From positions 310,001 through 374,000 of the forward strand of contig NC_011126.1 in NCBI RefSeq assembly GCF_000020785.1: 64,000 bases of DNA. The letters run 5' to 3'. The notes beneath the pieces are model-generated. The model made no database searches, was not told the DNA's origin, and saw only the letters and a program-made list of their open reading frames with translations. The stretch is from Hydrogenobaculum sp. Y04AAS1 (GTDB lineage Bacteria; Aquificota; Aquificia; Aquificales; Aquificaceae). This document shows, one piece after another, positions 48,046 to 56,950 of this stretch (positions within the stretch are counted from its first letter, which is position 1; each line of letters opens with the position of its first letter). The translations under genes were made by a program, and so were the position numbers.

Positions 48046-49665
48046 ATGAAACAACTAATAAAAGAAATTGTTCAAAAAACCATCAAAAATTTGTACGATG
48101 TTGAGATAGAACCCCAGATACAGCTTCCAAAAGAAGAATCTTACGGAAATTTTGCCTCAAATATAGCTTTTATACTCTCAAAAGCCCTAAAACAAAAACC
48201 TCAGGATATAGCAATAACTATCGCAGATAACCTAAAAAATCTCCCTCATTTTGAAAAAGTAGAAGCGCTAAATGGCTTTGTAAATATGAAACTATCAAGC
48301 GTTTTTTACGAGGGACTTTTGTTTGAGTTTTTAGAAAATCCTATAAACTATATAAAAGATGATGCCATTTTTGAGGCTTTTGGTATAAAAAAAGAAGATA
48401 AGATAAATTTAGAGTATGTGAGTGCAAATCCCACAGGACCCCTTCATCTTGGACACGGAAGAGGAGCCGTAATAGGAGATGTGCTTTATAGGCTGTTTAG
48501 ATTTTTTGATATAAAAGTTGATAGAGAATACTACATAAACGATGCAGGCAATCAGGTAAACTTACTGGCAAAAAGTGTAATGCATTATATAAACCAGGAT
48601 TTATACCCATTTCCAGAAGATGGCTACAAAGGAGATTATATAAAAGATATAGCAGAGGCGTTTTTAAAAGAGCATAACAAAAGCAATATAAACCTCGAAA
48701 TAAACCTAGAAAGAGTCAAGGATTTTGCAATATCAAAGATGATGGAAGATATAAAGAATACGTTGAAGCTTTTAAATGTAGAGTTTGATATATATTTTAG
48801 TGAAAAGACCCTAAAAGATAAGGTAGAAAAAGTTTTAGAGCTTTTAAAAGAGAAAAATCTTATAGAAGAAAAAGAAGGGGCTATTTGGTTTAAATCAAAA
48901 GATGAAGACAAAGATAGAGTGCTAAGAAAAAGCGATGGGTCTTATACATACTTTGCTTCTGATATAGCTTATCATCTTGACAAATACCAAAGAGGATACA
49001 AAAAAGCTATAGACCTATGGGGAGCAGATCATCATGGATATATACCACGTTTAAAAGCAGCTTTGGAAGCTCTTGATATACCACAAGATTGGCTTAGTGT
49101 GGAGCTTTTCCAAATCGTAAAGCTTTTTGAAAACGGTCAAGAAGTAAGGATGTCAAAACGCACCGGCAAGATGCTAAAGCTAATAGATGTAATAGAGGAC
49201 ATAGGAGCAGATAATCTAAGGTTTATGTTCTTAACCAAAAAAGCCGATACACCCCTTGATATAGATATAAATTTAGTAAAAGCCCAAAACTCTGAAAACC
49301 CAGTGTTTTATGTGCAATACGCCTATGCAAGGACAATGGGTATAAAAAGACAACTAAAAGAGCCCTTTGTATTTGGCTTTTACAAGGATAAATATACATA
49401 CGAAGAAGAGGAATTAGATCTTATAAAACGAATTCTTTCTTCAAAGGACGTGCTTTTTGAAGGAGTTATCAAAAAAGACCCAAGCCTCGTGGTAAAGTTA
49501 TCCCTTGATATAGCTAAAAGCTTTCACAAATTTTACAACACCCATAAAGTAATCACTTCAGATGAAATCACCACAAAAAAACGTATATCCTTAGTTTATG
49601 CCACTCAAAAGATATTTGATATTATATTTGATATTTTAAGCATAAAAGCCCCAGAGATGATGTAA
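48046..49665 (+). CDS. argS: Arginyl-tRNA synthetase
   Basis: 539 residues. N-terminal Add-1 domain, HIGH in NPTGPLHLGHGRGAVIGD, KMSK-equivalent VRMSKRTGKMLKL, and the closing APEMM. GAGGAG at 48034-48039 overlaps the previous stop. Last gene of the asd operon. Confidence 0.96.
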   Translation: MKQLIKEIVQKTIKNLYDVEIEPQIQLPKEESYGNFASNIAFILSKALKQKPQDIAITIADNLKNLPHFEKVEALNGFVNMKLSSVFYEGLLFEFLENPINYIKDDAIFEAFGIKKEDKINLEYVSANPTGPLHLGHGRGAVIGDVLYRLFRFFDIKVDREYYINDAGNQVNLLAKSVMHYINQDLYPFPEDGYKGDYIKDIAEAFLKEHNKSNINLEINLERVKDFAISKMMEDIKNTLKLLNVEFDIYFSEKTLKDKVEKVLELLKEKNLIEEKEGAIWFKSKDEDKDRVLRKSDGSYTYFASDIAYHLDKYQRGYKKAIDLWGADHHGYIPRLKAALEALDIPQDWLSVELFQIVKLFENGQEVRMSKRTGKMLKLIDVIEDIGADNLRFMFLTKKADTPLDIDINLVKAQNSENPVFYVQYAYARTMGIKRQLKEPFVFGFYKDKYTYEEEELDLIKRILSSKDVLFEGVIKKDPSLVVKLSLDIAKSFHKFYNTHKVITSDEITTKKRISLVYATQKIFDIIFDILSIKAPEMM

Positions 49666-49737
49666 AAACAAAAGGTCGTAAAGCCCTTTGCCTACCAAAT
49701 TAGTACCATTGTTTTCGTTGACTAGTACAGAATCCAT

Positions 49738-49766
49738 TTGTCTTACAGCCAAGTTGCATATATATT
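49738..49766 (+). promoter_or_regulatory. Promoter of the AcfC-like gene
   Basis: TTGTCT (49738-49743), 17-base spacer and TATATT (49761-49766). Transcript start near 49773 rules out the in-frame TTG at 49738 as a start and leaves GGAGGG at 49788-49793 for the ATG at 49801. Confidence 0.5.
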
Positions 49767-49800
49767 ATTTTTTGTAGTAAAGAGATTGGAGGGTTTAGCT

Positions 49801-50469
49801 ATGCTAATGCACATATACGGTCCAGAGGGACCATATCCAGCAATGAATTATGTAGCCAAAGAGTTTAACAAATATCAAAATAAGTGCAGGGCCGTAGTAA
49901 AAGCTGGCCCCTTACCGGTTTGGGAAAAAGAGGCTTTGAAAAATGGAGATATTATTTACAGTGGTTCAGAAGATATGATGGAAGATTTTCTAAGAAAATT
50001 ACCCAATATAGATAAATCTAGTATAAAACCAGTTTACTATAGGCCTTCTGCTATCATATATAGAGATATAACGATAAAAAGCTTTAAAGATTTGGCTAAA
50101 CCTGGTGTAAAAATACTTGTGGTAAACGGTGCTGGTCAAGTGGGGCTTTGGGAGGATATGGCGATGAAGTATGGAAATTTTGAGCTTTTAAAAGCTATAG
50201 AAAAAAATATATCTCACATATCTTACAACTCCAAAGATGCGTTGGAATATTGGAATACCCACAAAAATGTAAACGCTTTTATCATATACAACATATGGGC
50301 TATAGCCAATCATATAAAAGATTACTATATACCAAAGCGCCATGTGATATATAGAGATATGGATACATCCCTTACCTACAAAGGCGATAAAAACCCTTGT
50401 GCTAAAGAATTTTACAATTATGTAATCGAGGCAAAGCAAGCTTTTAAATATTTTGATTGGAGTTATTAG
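49801..50469 (+). CDS. AcfC-like substrate-binding-type protein without signal peptide
   Basis: 222 residues. Full AcfC/periplasmic-binding fold: HIYGPEGPYPAMNYVAKEF, AGPLPVWEKEAL, DIIYSGSEDMMEDF, YYRPSAIIYRD, LVVNGAGQVGLWEDMAMK and NAFIIYNIWAIANHI. AcfC proteins are ABC-type solute-binding proteins that normally carry a signal peptide, but here the mature fold starts at the first residue, with an ATG and GGAGGG ribosome site fixed by the promoter. Upstream in-frame codons encode only a broken hydrophobic run. Either the leader was lost or the protein works in the cytoplasm. Single gene between argS and a decayed stretch. Confidence 0.8.
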   Translation: MLMHIYGPEGPYPAMNYVAKEFNKYQNKCRAVVKAGPLPVWEKEALKNGDIIYSGSEDMMEDFLRKLPNIDKSSIKPVYYRPSAIIYRDITIKSFKDLAKPGVKILVVNGAGQVGLWEDMAMKYGNFELLKAIEKNISHISYNSKDALEYWNTHKNVNAFIIYNIWAIANHIKDYYIPKRHVIYRDMDTSLTYKGDKNPCAKEFYNYVIEAKQAFKYFDWSY

Positions 50470-50479
50470 AGGAAAAGTT

Positions 50480-50700
50480 AACTCAATTTTAGCAAGTGTA
50501 CAATAGGTGCTATAGTAAATGTGGGACTTCTATATCTAGGTGCTAAGCTGGGTATGATACAGGTAAAGGTGGTCTTTTAAAATTTTTAGAAAAAATCCTT
50601 CACATTTAACTTATACCTTGGGGCATGGTTATCTTAGCTATGTTTCTCCCAGAGTAGCTCTGCTTCCAAATATTTTATGCCTGTTTCCTTGATAGCTTTT
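50480..50700 (+). pseudogene. Possible decayed membrane-protein remnant
   Basis: No intact gene. One frame gives a 31-residue hydrophobic stretch (GAIVNVGLLYLGAKLGMIQ, about 50504-50560) ending in TAA at 50578, and the next frame is open for about 40 codons to 50694. This looks like a membrane gene broken by frameshifts, but could be chance in AT-rich DNA. Family not recognised. Confidence 0.25.
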
Positions 50701-50831
50701 ATCTTCAGTTAATCTTATTTTTACCTTGATTTTTACTATATAAGTGTTGAAGTGTATAAATTGTCACCATTTTTTATTTAAAAATAATTTTCCTCATATT
50801 TATGTTAATATAATTACCATTATGTTAACAA
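50701..50831. other. AT-rich spacer without genes
   Basis: No gene seen. Contains TATGTTAA at 50801-50808 and 50821-50828, exactly 20 bases apart, leading into the palindromes of the regulator promoter. Confidence 0.4.
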
Positions 50832-50860
50832 ATGAAAGCTTTCATATCTTGATATCAAGA
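50832..50860. repeat. Two perfect 14-bp palindromes upstream of the HTH regulator
   Basis: ATGAAAGCTTTCAT (50832-50845) and TCTTGATATCAAGA (50847-50860) are both perfect inverted repeats, one base apart, just upstream of the -35 box at 50865. Related TGATAT units recur at 50865-50890 and at 50929-50936. Confidence 0.7.
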
Positions 50861-50864
50861 AAAT

Positions 50865-50893
50865 TTGACATCAATGATATAAAATGATATATT
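50865..50893 (+). promoter_or_regulatory. Consensus promoter of HTH coiled-coil gene
   Basis: TTGACA (50865-50870), 17-base spacer, TATATT (50888-50893), near-perfect sigma-70 geometry. The spacer holds AATGATAT twice, ten bases apart (50873-50880, 50883-50890). GGAGG at 50911-50915 precedes the ATG at 50924. Confidence 0.7.
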
Positions 50894-50923
50894 AATATTA
50901 TCAAAATATTGGAGGTAAGTCAA

Positions 50924-51532
50924 ATGGGTGATATCAAAATGAAGGCAAGCGAGTATGCGGCAATGATGTCAGTGTCATTAAATACTGTCAAAAATAGGAT
51001 AAAAGCTGGAATACTAAATGGTGCCAAAGAAGAAGATGGTATATGGTATGTATATTTGACATCAGACGAATATGAAAATCTGCAAAACAGCAAAGAAAAA
51101 TCTCAAGAAAGAGAACAGGCTATCTCAGACTCTATAGAAAAATTGAAAGCCCTTCCAGATGGCGCTCTTATAGCCACGTATATCAATATTCAAAGATATG
51201 CCGAGTTTCAAAAGCAAGAGCTTATGCAAGAGCTTTCTAGCTTGTATGCTTTGCTGGCTGTAAAAGAGAAAGAGATAGAGTTTTTATCAAAGGATTTAGA
51301 CCGTTATAAAAGCAAAATAGAAGAGCTTAAAGAAGAAAACTTATCGTTATCTGAAAAGCTAAAAAACCTAAGCAAAGAGTTAGAAGATTGTAAAAAAGAG
51401 TACAAAGATCTAGACAACAAATATCAAAGAGCAGACATAGATATGAAAAAAATAATCCTTGATAAAGAAAAAGAGATACTTGAGAAAGAGCGGGAGATAG
51501 AAGAGTTAAAGAGGAAACTATCTATGCTATAA
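50924..51532 (+). CDS. Helix-turn-helix coiled-coil DNA-binding protein
   Basis: 202 residues from the ATG at 50924 (GGAGG 8 bases upstream; the in-frame TTG at 50909 is inside the leader). Residues 6-50 are an excisionase/MerR-type winged helix (KASEYAAMMSVSLNTVKNRIKAG...GIWYVYL). Residues ~95-200 form a long coiled coil ending EREIEELKRKLSML. The form resembles KfrA/RacA-type DNA-organising or regulator proteins, but no family is assigned. The promoter's palindromes suggest it represses itself. Isolated gene, unlike the packed neighbours; possibly acquired. Confidence 0.8.
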   Translation: MGDIKMKASEYAAMMSVSLNTVKNRIKAGILNGAKEEDGIWYVYLTSDEYENLQNSKEKSQEREQAISDSIEKLKALPDGALIATYINIQRYAEFQKQELMQELSSLYALLAVKEKEIEFLSKDLDRYKSKIEELKEENLSLSEKLKNLSKELEDCKKEYKDLDNKYQRADIDMKKIILDKEKEILEKEREIEELKRKLSML

Positions 51533-51551
51533 GCTTTAAAAATTTTTAACA

Positions 51552-52142
51552 CTATATCCTTGAGTTTATGAGGCTTTTAAGATAAAAATAGCTTAATTCT
51601 TTTTTGTATTGACGCCTTATTATATCCATTAACTTATTGAATATATTGTAAGTTAAAAGAGCATCGTCTTTAGCTCTGTGAAGTCTTTCGTATTTTATGT
51701 TAAAGTAATCTGCTACTGCAGAAAGTTTGTAGGATTTTAGGTTAGGGATGAGTTTTTTGGAAAGTTCAAGGGTGCAGATATTTGGAGAGTTTAGTTTTTT
51801 GTGAAGATATATGCTGTAAGCTTTGCTTAAAAACGATAAATCAAATTTTACGTTGTGACCTACTATGATATAGTCTTTTACAAAGTTATCAAAATCGTAT
51901 ATAATCCCTTCAACCTTGGGTTGGCCCACCAGCATAGCATTTGTTATTCCTGTTATTTCTGTTATCCTTCTTGGAATAAAAAATCCTGGGTTTATGAGTC
52001 TGTGAAATTGTTTTGTGATTCTTTCTTTTTCTACCAAAAAGGCAAAAATCTCTATTATTTCATGCTCATCTGGATTAAGGCCGGTGGTTTCTATATCTAA
52101 AACTACGTATATGTCATTCTCAAAAGATTCACTGAAATACAT
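51552..52142 (-). CDS. DnaQ/PolC-type 3'-5' exonuclease
   Basis: 196 residues. DEDDh motifs: VLDIETTGLNPDEHEIIEI (ExoI), GHNVKFDLSFL (ExoII) and HRAKDDALLTYNIF (ExoIII, with H and D). Could be the proofreading epsilon subunit or a stand-alone RNase T/exonuclease. 13 bases after the SurA-like gene. Confidence 0.88.
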   Translation of the reverse strand: MYFSESFENDIYVVLDIETTGLNPDEHEIIEIFAFLVEKERITKQFHRLINPGFFIPRRITEITGITNAMLVGQPKVEGIIYDFDNFVKDYIIVGHNVKFDLSFLSKAYSIYLHKKLNSPNICTLELSKKLIPNLKSYKLSAVADYFNIKYERLHRAKDDALLTYNIFNKLMDIIRRQYKKELSYFYLKSLINSRI

Positions 52143-52155
52143 AATTTCACATGCA

Positions 52156-53106
52156 TTACTGAAGAAATACCTTTATGTAGCTTTCTTTTTTGAGTTTGTG
52201 TAAAATCTCATCGTATTTTTTCTTCATCTTTTCTTCTAAAAGCTTTTTCTTTAGCTTGTCTAGGTCTATGTTTTGATATACAAGTTTTATGTTTTTAACC
52301 TTAGCAATGTATATGTTGTTTTTACCTTCTGCAAAGACTATATCACCTTTCGATGCTTTCCAAACCTGTTCGTCTAAATTCTTTTTCAAGTCTCCTTTTG
52401 CTACTTCTAATTCTTGAGGAGTTAGGTTTAGTTTGCTGGCTATCGTTTTTAAGCTTGTGGTGCCATTTAAAAGTTTACTTAGTTTATCTTTGTCTTTTTT
52501 GGGCACTATAAGAAGTTCAATATCTCTTTCTATTTTAGGTTTGCCGTATTTTAATTTTAAAAGCTCAATATCAGAAGGTGTAATTTTAACAGCTTTTCTT
52601 AAGTATTCTCCAAAGCCAGCTGTTGCCAAGATCTCTTTTCTTAAAAAGTCTCTAAACTCTTTTGGCGATATACCTTGTTTTTTTAGCTCTTCGTAAAGTT
52701 GTTCAACGGTAAGGTTGTTTTGAGAGGCCAAGTCTTTTATAGTTTGGTCTAAAAAGCTCTCTGGTGTGGCCATATGGTTTTCGCTCAAATATTGGTATAT
52801 GAGGTATATATCTATAAGCCTTTTTAAAGCTAATTTTGCATCTTTTGTACCAAAATAAACCATTGCTATTTTCAAATCGCTTTCTAAAATTGGTTCACCG
52901 TTTATGGAAGCTACAACTCTATTTACTAAAACTCCCGGCGTGCTATGTAAAAGCTCTTCAAAGCTTCTGTTGGTAGCGCTTTGTCGGTTTATAGTTTTAT
53001 GGCTTTTATCAACGTTTTTATCAGTCTTGGCGTTGGCGAATGTAATATTTATTAGGGTTAGCATAGATATAGCACTCGTTAGTATTTTGCTTTTGTAAAA
53101 TTTCAT
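52156..53106 (-). CDS. SurA-like periplasmic chaperone
   Basis: 316 residues. Signal peptide ending NITFANA, then a SurA N-terminal domain: NRVVASINGEPILESDLKIA, FRDFLRKEILATAGFGEYLRK. The middle (KITPSDIELLKLKYGKPKIERDIELL) leads into a short region where the parvulin isomerase domains should be; these are reduced to a segment around 200-270 without clear active residues. Probably an outer-membrane-protein chaperone without isomerase activity. AGGAGG ribosome site. Confidence 0.82.
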   Translation of the reverse strand: MKFYKSKILTSAISMLTLINITFANAKTDKNVDKSHKTINRQSATNRSFEELLHSTPGVLVNRVVASINGEPILESDLKIAMVYFGTKDAKLALKRLIDIYLIYQYLSENHMATPESFLDQTIKDLASQNNLTVEQLYEELKKQGISPKEFRDFLRKEILATAGFGEYLRKAVKITPSDIELLKLKYGKPKIERDIELLIVPKKDKDKLSKLLNGTTSLKTIASKLNLTPQELEVAKGDLKKNLDEQVWKASKGDIVFAEGKNNIYIAKVKNIKLVYQNIDLDKLKKKLLEEKMKKKYDEILHKLKKESYIKVFLQ

Positions 53107-53141
53107 AATACCTCCTACTTATCATTTTACCTCAAAAGCAA

Positions 53142-54404
53142 TTAGCTTTGTAGGCTAATTTTACCTATATCAGAATATGCTATATCTCCGGCTATTACAT
53201 AAGATTTATTTTGATATTTAAAAGCCAGTGAAACGGTTATACAAAAATCATCCGTGGCTTTAGAAAGATAAACTCCTGTTATATAAGGGGTTTCCGATGC
53301 ATTTTTAAAATAAGCTTCTTTTGATCTATCTGCCCCCTTTTTTCCTGTGGCTATGCTTTTAGATATATCTGGATTTATTATATTGTTGGATATCTGGATT
53401 CCAGACTCGTTCATTATATAGATAAGGTCGTAAAAAGGATACTTTTTAAACATATCGTAGACCACAAATTCCCACAGATTTTTTTCAGTTTTCACTAGAT
53501 TGTTGGCAATATCTTGTATAGAGGATGATATTTTTTCTTTTATAAGCTGGACTGTTGGATAATCTTGCTTTGATAAGTGCGTTATCAGAAGAGGCTGTAA
53601 TCCATCAATTATCGCTACGGTATTTTTCATATCTTTTATATATACTTTCAATATATCTATTCGTTTTAGGAAGGCATCGTAAGATTTTATGTTGTTTAAA
53701 TTTAGTACGATGGCGTACATAACAGGTGTTTTATGGGTTTGAAACAGTACGTTGTATTCTTTGTAAAATTCATCAAAGAATTTATTTATAACATCTTTTG
53801 TGATTTTTGTTTTGTGTACACTGTATATTTCGTTATCGGATTTTTCTATATAAGTACAACATTCGTTAGACATATTTTTTAATAGATCTCTTATTAGCTT
53901 AAACAGCGAGTCTATTTTATAACTAAGCTCTTCTTTTAGTTCTTTAAAATCCTGAAAACCTATAATCACTGCATAGTAATCTTTTCCTAACATGTTAGAT
54001 ATTTTGTCTTGAGAAGAGACTGGGAATTTGCTTAGATAATGGATTACTGTGTCGTAATTTATTACTCCTATGTATTGATTTTTGTTGTTTACCAAAAATA
54101 TATCAGACACTTGGAGTCTAAGGACCTCAATAACATCTGAAAGTCTTTGTGGGTTTATATTGGTGTTTTTGACTTTTGGAAGAGGTTTTGATAGTTCTCC
54201 TACATTTAAATTTTTATTTGCAAAAGCTATGTCGTCTTTTTTGACAATACCTATAGGTGTTTGATTTTTTAGTATAACAACGTATTTGTAAAAGGGCTTT
54301 TCTTTGAAAAACTTATAAACCATATCAACACTATCTTCATAGTTAAAAGCCGGTATGTTTGAAGAAAAAATGTCCAAACTTACATAGTTTTCAGCTTTTG
54401 GCAT
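53142..54404 (-). CDS. CBS-pair / middle / PDC(Cache)-like sensor protein, soluble
   Basis: 420 residues, no membrane helix or signal peptide. Two CBS repeats at about 15-75 and 80-130; a middle region (about 135-280) with a strand order like a degenerate GGDEF domain (YYAVIIGFQDFKEL...) but without GGDEF; and a C-terminal PDC/Cache-like domain (ISNNIINPDISKSIATGKKGADRSKEAYFKNA, ITGVYLSKATDDFCITVSLAF). Cache domains are normally outside the cell. Last gene of the overlapping operon, 14-base overlap with nadD. Signal and output unknown. Confidence 0.7.
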   Translation of the reverse strand: MPKAENYVSLDIFSSNIPAFNYEDSVDMVYKFFKEKPFYKYVVILKNQTPIGIVKKDDIAFANKNLNVGELSKPLPKVKNTNINPQRLSDVIEVLRLQVSDIFLVNNKNQYIGVINYDTVIHYLSKFPVSSQDKISNMLGKDYYAVIIGFQDFKELKEELSYKIDSLFKLIRDLLKNMSNECCTYIEKSDNEIYSVHKTKITKDVINKFFDEFYKEYNVLFQTHKTPVMYAIVLNLNNIKSYDAFLKRIDILKVYIKDMKNTVAIIDGLQPLLITHLSKQDYPTVQLIKEKISSSIQDIANNLVKTEKNLWEFVVYDMFKKYPFYDLIYIMNESGIQISNNIINPDISKSIATGKKGADRSKEAYFKNASETPYITGVYLSKATDDFCITVSLAFKYQNKSYVIAGDIAYSDIGKISLQS

Positions 54405-54960
54405 AAATACCCTCTTTCAATATAAATTCTAATACTTTATCTGGTATCATATATTTTACACTCTTACCATGCTTTATACGCTCTCTTATTTCAGTAGAGG
54501 ATATATCTATAGTTCTTGTGTTGCAAAAAATTGCATCTATATCGTTGTTTATAAAAATATCTTCTTTCCCTCTTTTTACCACTATAAAATTTGCAATTTT
54601 TACAAGATCTTCATACCTATACCATTTGTCAAGCGTTAGATAAGCATCGTAGCCTATTATGAAGGTTGGGGGCTGTTGATATTTTTCTTTTAGTATTAGA
54701 GCACTTTTATAAGTATAAGATATTTCTTCTTTTTTTAGTTCTATATCCTCTATAAAAGCCCAAGGTTCATCCTCCAAGGCAAGCTTTAACATTTCAAACC
54801 GCTGTTTGGGACTTGCTATAGGTTTTGGTTTAAAAGGAGATATAAAAGCTGGCATAAAATATATTTTATCAACATCACAAAGCTCGCATACATCCCTTGC
54901 CACAAGTATATGCCCTATATGTATCGGGTCAAAGCTACCACCAAAAAACGCTATACCCAT
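54391..54960 (-). CDS. nadD: Nicotinate-nucleotide adenylyltransferase
   Basis: 189 residues. Nucleotidyltransferase motifs GGSFDPIHIGHILVA and ISSTEIRERI. Makes deamido-NAD from nicotinate mononucleotide. Overlaps DUF72 by 10 bases. Confidence 0.95.
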   Translation of the reverse strand: MGIAFFGGSFDPIHIGHILVARDVCELCDVDKIYFMPAFISPFKPKPIASPKQRFEMLKLALEDEPWAFIEDIELKKEEISYTYKSALILKEKYQQPPTFIIGYDAYLTLDKWYRYEDLVKIANFIVVKRGKEDIFINNDIDAIFCNTRTIDISSTEIRERIKHGKSVKYMIPDKVLEFILKEGIYAKS

Positions 54961-55754
54961 ATACCTTGATTTCTTATAGCTTCAAGCTTGTCTGGTATTT
55001 CCACATCAAATCCGTAAAGCTTTTTAAGTTCTAAAGCGTTCAAAAAAGCTCCTGCTCCAAAGGTGTTATTAAAAAATATGTAAGTGGGTTTATACTCTTC
55101 TATTTTTCTTATCTTGGTTTTTAGTTTTTTAAGCTCGTCTATACTGTATATGTATTTGTAAGGATTTTCTTCGTCACGACCATGTATCCTAATATAGTTA
55201 AAGTCTGCTGTGCTAATCCAAGGTCCTACCAAAGCATCTTCTTTTTTGGGAGCATCTACATTTACTATGCTAACGTTGTTTTCTTTTAAAAGCTCAAAAA
55301 CATCTTTTCTATTAAAAGACTTGCTTCTAAACTCTATGGCCAAAGGTATTGGTTTTAAGCTTTTTATAAGATCTTCGATATGTTCTAAAGACTCTTCTTT
55401 GTAGTGCATAGATGGTGGAAACTGCATTAAAAGTGCTATAAAACGCCCAGAAGATACTATTGGTTCTATGTCTTCTATAAACTTCTCCAAGCTTTTTTTA
55501 TCGTAATTTTTAAAATGTGTAAAGCTTCTATGGAGTTTTATTGAATACCTTAAATTTGGCGCTTTTTTAAGTATAGATTTTATATGATGCTTTTGTGGAT
55601 ATCTATAAAATGTGAAATTTAACTCAACGCTATCAAAAAATCTTTGGTAATAAAGTATAAACTCAGATGGTCTTATGCCGTTAGGGTAAAATCTTCCTAT
55701 GGCATCTTTATAATAATATCCACTTATGCCGATGTGTATATTAGCATTCTTCAT
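54951..55754 (-). CDS. DUF72 (YecE-like) TIM-barrel protein
   Basis: 267 residues. HIGISGYYYKDAIGRFYP, SVELNFTFYRYP, LAIEFRSKSF and IYFNNTFGAGAFLNA-like ending are DUF72 hallmarks (conserved W-x-G-x-x-Y entry is partly altered). Function unsettled; YecE proteins have been linked to nucleic-acid or tRNA processes by context only. Confidence 0.85.
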   Translation of the reverse strand: MKNANIHIGISGYYYKDAIGRFYPNGIRPSEFILYYQRFFDSVELNFTFYRYPQKHHIKSILKKAPNLRYSIKLHRSFTHFKNYDKKSLEKFIEDIEPIVSSGRFIALLMQFPPSMHYKEESLEHIEDLIKSLKPIPLAIEFRSKSFNRKDVFELLKENNVSIVNVDAPKKEDALVGPWISTADFNYIRIHGRDEENPYKYIYSIDELKKLKTKIRKIEEYKPTYIFFNNTFGAGAFLNALELKKLYGFDVEIPDKLEAIRNQGIWV

Positions 55755-56950
55755 AGAGCGGTCCGACGCATTTCATATTCAAGTAGTGGCTGTTTTAAAA
55801 ACCAATTTTCAGCAATACCAAATAAAAGCAAAATCAAAGGAAGATAAAGGCTCCAAAAAAAAGTAAACAAAGATCCAAAAAGCTGATACACCATTGTAGC
55901 CACAAAAGGTATAAATAAAAAATCCTCTTGTTTAAAAGCTTTTAAACTAAAACTAAATTTTAACACCCTCCAATAAAACCAAACAAGTCCTATAAGCCCA
56001 ATAAGACCCTTTTCTATGTATTCTGATATAGCTTCAAAAGATTCAAACTTTTCAAGACCAAGCTTTGGATCTAATTTTAATCCACTTCTAATCCCATGTC
56101 CTATTAGAATGGCTGGTATATTTTTATCCTGAATATCCTTATCTATTACTCTAAAAGCGTGTATCATAATTTTATATCTTAGGCTTGAAACTGTGTTTAA
56201 CTCTTTTGTGGTAACCTGCTCGTGTTTTAGGATTTTAACAATTACATCAAACCTAGGATCTTTTCTAAAAACGTAAAACCCGCCTACCGAAAGCACAAGC
56301 ACCGAAGCGGTTAATATTGAAAGCACAAGTTTTTTAGAATAACTACCCAAAGATGCACTTAAAAAAACGCTTAGCCCTGCCAAAAACCCAAGCAAATCAG
56401 ATCTTTTTGTACTAAGTACCACCATCAAAGTATAAACCAAAAAAAGCCCTAAAAACAAAAACCTTTTCCAATCTTTTTTATATAAAAAAATACCAATGCT
56501 AGAAAAAGCTAACATAGAAAATATAAACCCAGAATCAAAAGCTCCGCCAAAAAAAAGCATCTCATAGCCTTTTGATTTTATATTGTAAAAACCCACAACT
56601 GTAAGCGGGATCCCGATAAGACAAAAGTAAAGATTTATCTTTTTAGCAAAAGCTAAATAATCTATATCAAGATAATTTTTTGCTAGATATAAAAGCATAA
56701 AAACAAGCTCTTCTATAGCGTGGTTTATCTTTGATATATTAAACAAAATGCTTGATATGAGTCCAGGGGTTATATAAGTAAATATAGGAGCCGTCAAAAT
56801 ACCTTTTAGATTTTTATTTTTAATCTCGTCGTATAAAAGCACCAAAAGATATATCACAACAAAAGCTTCAAAGATTGTTATAGATATAAAAAATGTAAAA
56901 GCTAAACACCAAAGGAGTGTATACCTTATCTTATACAATGAGATCTGCAT
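55751..56950 (-). CDS. O-antigen ligase/polymerase-like membrane protein
   Basis: 399 residues, about ten membrane helices. The Wzy_C/WaaL core includes LMVVLSTKRSDLLGFLAG and the large periplasmic loop with KYKIMIHAFRVI...GHGIRSG, as in O-antigen ligases. Joins polysaccharide to lipid A core or polymerises it. 20-base overlap with the kinase-like gene. Confidence 0.82.
   Translation of the reverse strand: MQISLYKIRYTLLWCLAFTFFISITIFEAFVVIYLLVLLYDEIKNKNLKGILTAPIFTYITPGLISSILFNISKINHAIEELVFMLLYLAKNYLDIDYLAFAKKINLYFCLIGIPLTVVGFYNIKSKGYEMLFFGGAFDSGFIFSMLAFSSIGIFLYKKDWKRFLFLGLFLVYTLMVVLSTKRSDLLGFLAGLSVFLSASLGSYSKKLVLSILTASVLVLSVGGFYVFRKDPRFDVIVKILKHEQVTTKELNTVSSLRYKIMIHAFRVIDKDIQDKNIPAILIGHGIRSGLKLDPKLGLEKFESFEAISEYIEKGLIGLIGLVWFYWRVLKFSFSLKAFKQEDFLFIPFVATMVYQLFGSLFTFFWSLYLPLILLLFGIAENWFLKQPLLEYEMRRTAL

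Noticed and set aside
50847-50860. TTGATATCAA as an FNR site
   Set aside because: The half-sites TTGAT and ATCAA are present but with no 4-base spacer, so it does not fit FNR geometry and fits a palindromic operator instead.
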